22,984 nt of DNA from JBBRVW01 sp038246545. Lineage in GTDB: Bacteria; Actinomycetota; Actinomycetes; JACCUZ01. The position numbers and the translations under genes are program-made. A model generated the notes under the pieces. That model was not told the DNA's origin. It did no database searches and saw nothing but the letters and a program-made list of their open reading frames with translations. Below, piece after piece: positions 22,779 through 22,984 of this stretch; position 1 is the first letter of the stretch, and each line of letters opens with the position of its first letter. The stretch spans positions 1 through 22,984 of the forward strand of contig JBBRVW010000051.1 of the NCBI GenBank assembly GCA_038246545.1, in the 5' to 3' direction.

Positions 22779-22984
22779 GCGCGTCATGGTGCCACGGGGC
22801 TGACGGCCCGACTGAGGGACGTCCGCCCGTGTCACGTGCCGCACCGTCGTACGCCGGGCTCAGAGCGGCTGTAGACAGGCGGGCGTCGGGGACGCGCGCT
22901 CACCGTCGGCCGCTGCCGGCCCCTCGACTCGTTCCCGACCTGCAGCTGTGCACAGGCCGGAATCCCTTGCACAGCAACGCTTCC
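22779..22984. other. Gene-free right edge upstream of pruA
   Basis: I see no convincing coding frame on either strand. It contains a perfect 10-bp palindrome CTGTGCACAG at 22946-22955, and nearby TTGC-ACA-GCAA, which may belong to the pruA control region or to a gene beyond the edge. No strong -10/-35 pair stands out. Confidence 0.4.

Overview
The window is very GC-rich, densely packed actinobacterial chromosome. The conserved gene pairs (a UsfX/RsbW-like anti-sigma factor followed by a SigF-type sigma factor; whiB1 convergent with the histidine kinase pdtaS), the 180-kDa-class NAD-glutamate dehydrogenase and the frequent GTG starts fit a high-GC Actinomycete. Nocardioidaceae is my best guess, but that is inference, not a placement. 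I see no mobile element, CRISPR array, tRNA or rRNA, and nothing that looks transferred; this reads as core chromosome.

Layout. 1-4025: 3' part of a large FHA-FtsK/SpoIIIE ATPase of the type VII secretion (EccC/EssC) kind, open at the left edge. 4045-5359: a TrmH/SpoU RNA methyltransferase and an SSAT-like GNAT acetyltransferase. 5504-6894: anti-sigma factor and SigF-type sigma factor, translationally coupled. 6911-8270: a small four-helix membrane protein and a diacylglycerol-kinase-family lipid kinase, divergently transcribed. 8271-8572: a 302-base untranslated region before whiB1 holding several inverted repeats and a CRP-like site. 8573-10388: whiB1 and pdtaS, convergent around a strong hairpin. 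10472-13730: bioA, a DUF2785-like protein and bioF, with 4-base stop/start overlaps at both junctions. 13737-18644 (minus): NAD-glutamate dehydrogenase, preceded by a 16-bp tandem repeat. 18791-19624 (minus): tryptophan 2,3-dioxygenase. 19668-20815: a DUF402 (FomD-like) protein and a GNAT protein, coupled. 20823-22778 (minus): a small membrane/coiled-coil protein and pruA (P5C dehydrogenase). 22779-22984 holds no recognisable gene.

How the genes fit together. The 5-10 kb stretch is signalling and regulation: a stress sigma module, an iron-sulfur WhiB regulator and a soluble sensor kinase. The 10.4-13.7 kb stretch is biotin synthesis (KAPA synthase and DAPA aminotransferase; bioD and bioB are not in the window). 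The 13.7-22.8 kb stretch leans to amino-acid catabolism: tryptophan opening by TDO, P5C to glutamate by PruA, glutamate to 2-oxoglutarate by GDH.

The most interesting signals are in control regions, not in an unknown gene cluster. Six starts carry a TANNNT -10 hexamer only 6-8 bases upstream of GTG or ATG, the signature of leaderless transcripts. Two divergent gene pairs place such promoters back to back, and in the TDO/DUF402 pair the two -10 boxes are exactly 17 bases apart, so each lies in the other's -35 slot. The whiB1 leader has a CRP-like palindrome inside alternating complementary GGACC/GGTCC segments. The DUF2785-like gene coupled between bioA and bioF is the best candidate for an undescribed functional link.
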